DNA from: a gamma proteobacterium symbiont of Lucinoma myriamae
GTDB lineage: Bacteria > Pseudomonadota > Gammaproteobacteria > GRL18
NCBI GenBank assembly: GCA_025655635.1
Contig: JAHXIM010000300.1
Span: forward strand, 1 to 5,584
Direction: 5' to 3'
Length of the DNA stretch: 5,584 bases
The position numbers and the translations under genes were made by a program. Below the pieces are notes generated by a model. That model had not been told where the DNA came from and made no database searches. It saw nothing but the letters and a program-made list of their open reading frames with translations. This document shows positions 5,500 through 5,584 of this stretch, piece by piece (within the stretch, counting starts at the first letter, position 1; the number at the start of each line of letters is the position of its first letter).

Positions 5500-5584
5500 A
5501 TCGGGTAGCCACAGGTTTCTCTCCTACAGCCCCCACACCACCCATCATGCGGGTCCGCAATGGGCGGTTCACTAACCGTAATGA
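5500..5584 (-). mobile_element. 3' end of a group IIC-type intron (domains V and VI), body beyond the right edge
   Basis: A domain V hairpin at 5537-5568 is followed by a domain VI hairpin ending CTACCCGAT at 5500. Domain VI pairs GGG with CCC, GCTGT with GTGGC through G-U wobbles, and AGG with CCT around an AGAGAAA loop. A bulged A (position 5506) lies 7 bases before the 3' end, the classical branch-point place. The intron ends in AT, as group II introns do. The intron-encoded reverse transcriptase would lie to the right, with a possible end in the last bases (TAG or TGA before 5568). The intron points the same way as the cytochrome genes and its 3' exon is the region starting at 5499. The assignment rests on structure, not on a database match. 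Confidence 0.72.
5537..5568 (-). ncRNA. Group II intron domain V, 32-nucleotide catalytic hairpin
   Basis: On the minus strand ACCGCCCAT pairs over nine base pairs with ATGGGTGGT (one G-U), then TGCG pairs with CGCA around a GACC tetraloop, with a two-base TG bulge on the 3' side. Nine pairs, a two-base bulge and a short upper stem is the domain V layout. The lower stem carries CGC, the catalytic triad variant of class C introns, in place of AGC. Confidence 0.72.

Overview
The window looks like a piece of a Gram-negative, respiring bacterium, most likely a proteobacterium. It carries two adjacent genes for large exported multiheme c-type cytochromes, both on the minus strand. One has a well-formed sigma-54 (-24/-12) promoter in front of it, and the 3' end of a bacterial group II intron sits at the right edge. 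Species cannot be read from the sequence; base composition is moderate in GC with AT-rich intergenic DNA.

Layout, in the direction of transcription (right to left). 5500-5584 is the terminal part (domains V and VI) of a group IIC-type intron whose body lies beyond the right edge. 5222-5499 is intergenic: it holds a GTCA-N3-TGAC inverted repeat at 5351-5368, a sigma-54 promoter at 5271-5286 and a Shine-Dalgarno followed by a GTG start. 2436-5221 encodes a roughly 928-residue pentaheme cytochrome with C-terminal immunoglobulin-like adhesion modules. 2172-2435 is an AT-rich intergenic region with hairpins and a strong intrinsic terminator only about 30 bases before the next gene. 1-2171 encodes a second cytochrome: signal peptide, PKD-like domain, proline linker, a conserved NDLGMHC region and at least five CXXCH heme sites. 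It runs off the left edge.

Both genes are interrupted as written. The upstream gene has an in-frame TGA (4868-4870) and a one-base deletion (about 3894). The downstream gene has a one-base deletion (about 451-453). In each case the reading resumes at once in the expected frame with further heme or family motifs, so these are recent lesions or sequence errors in otherwise intact-looking genes, not old relics.

Taken together, the pair looks like a regulated, exported electron-transfer module, possibly acting at the cell surface because each protein carries Ig-like folds. The promoter type implies control by an enhancer-binding activator. The upstream repeat matches the published core of the nitric-oxide sensor NorR, which is a lead and not proof. 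I find no CRISPR array, tRNA or rRNA, and no convincing plus-strand gene.
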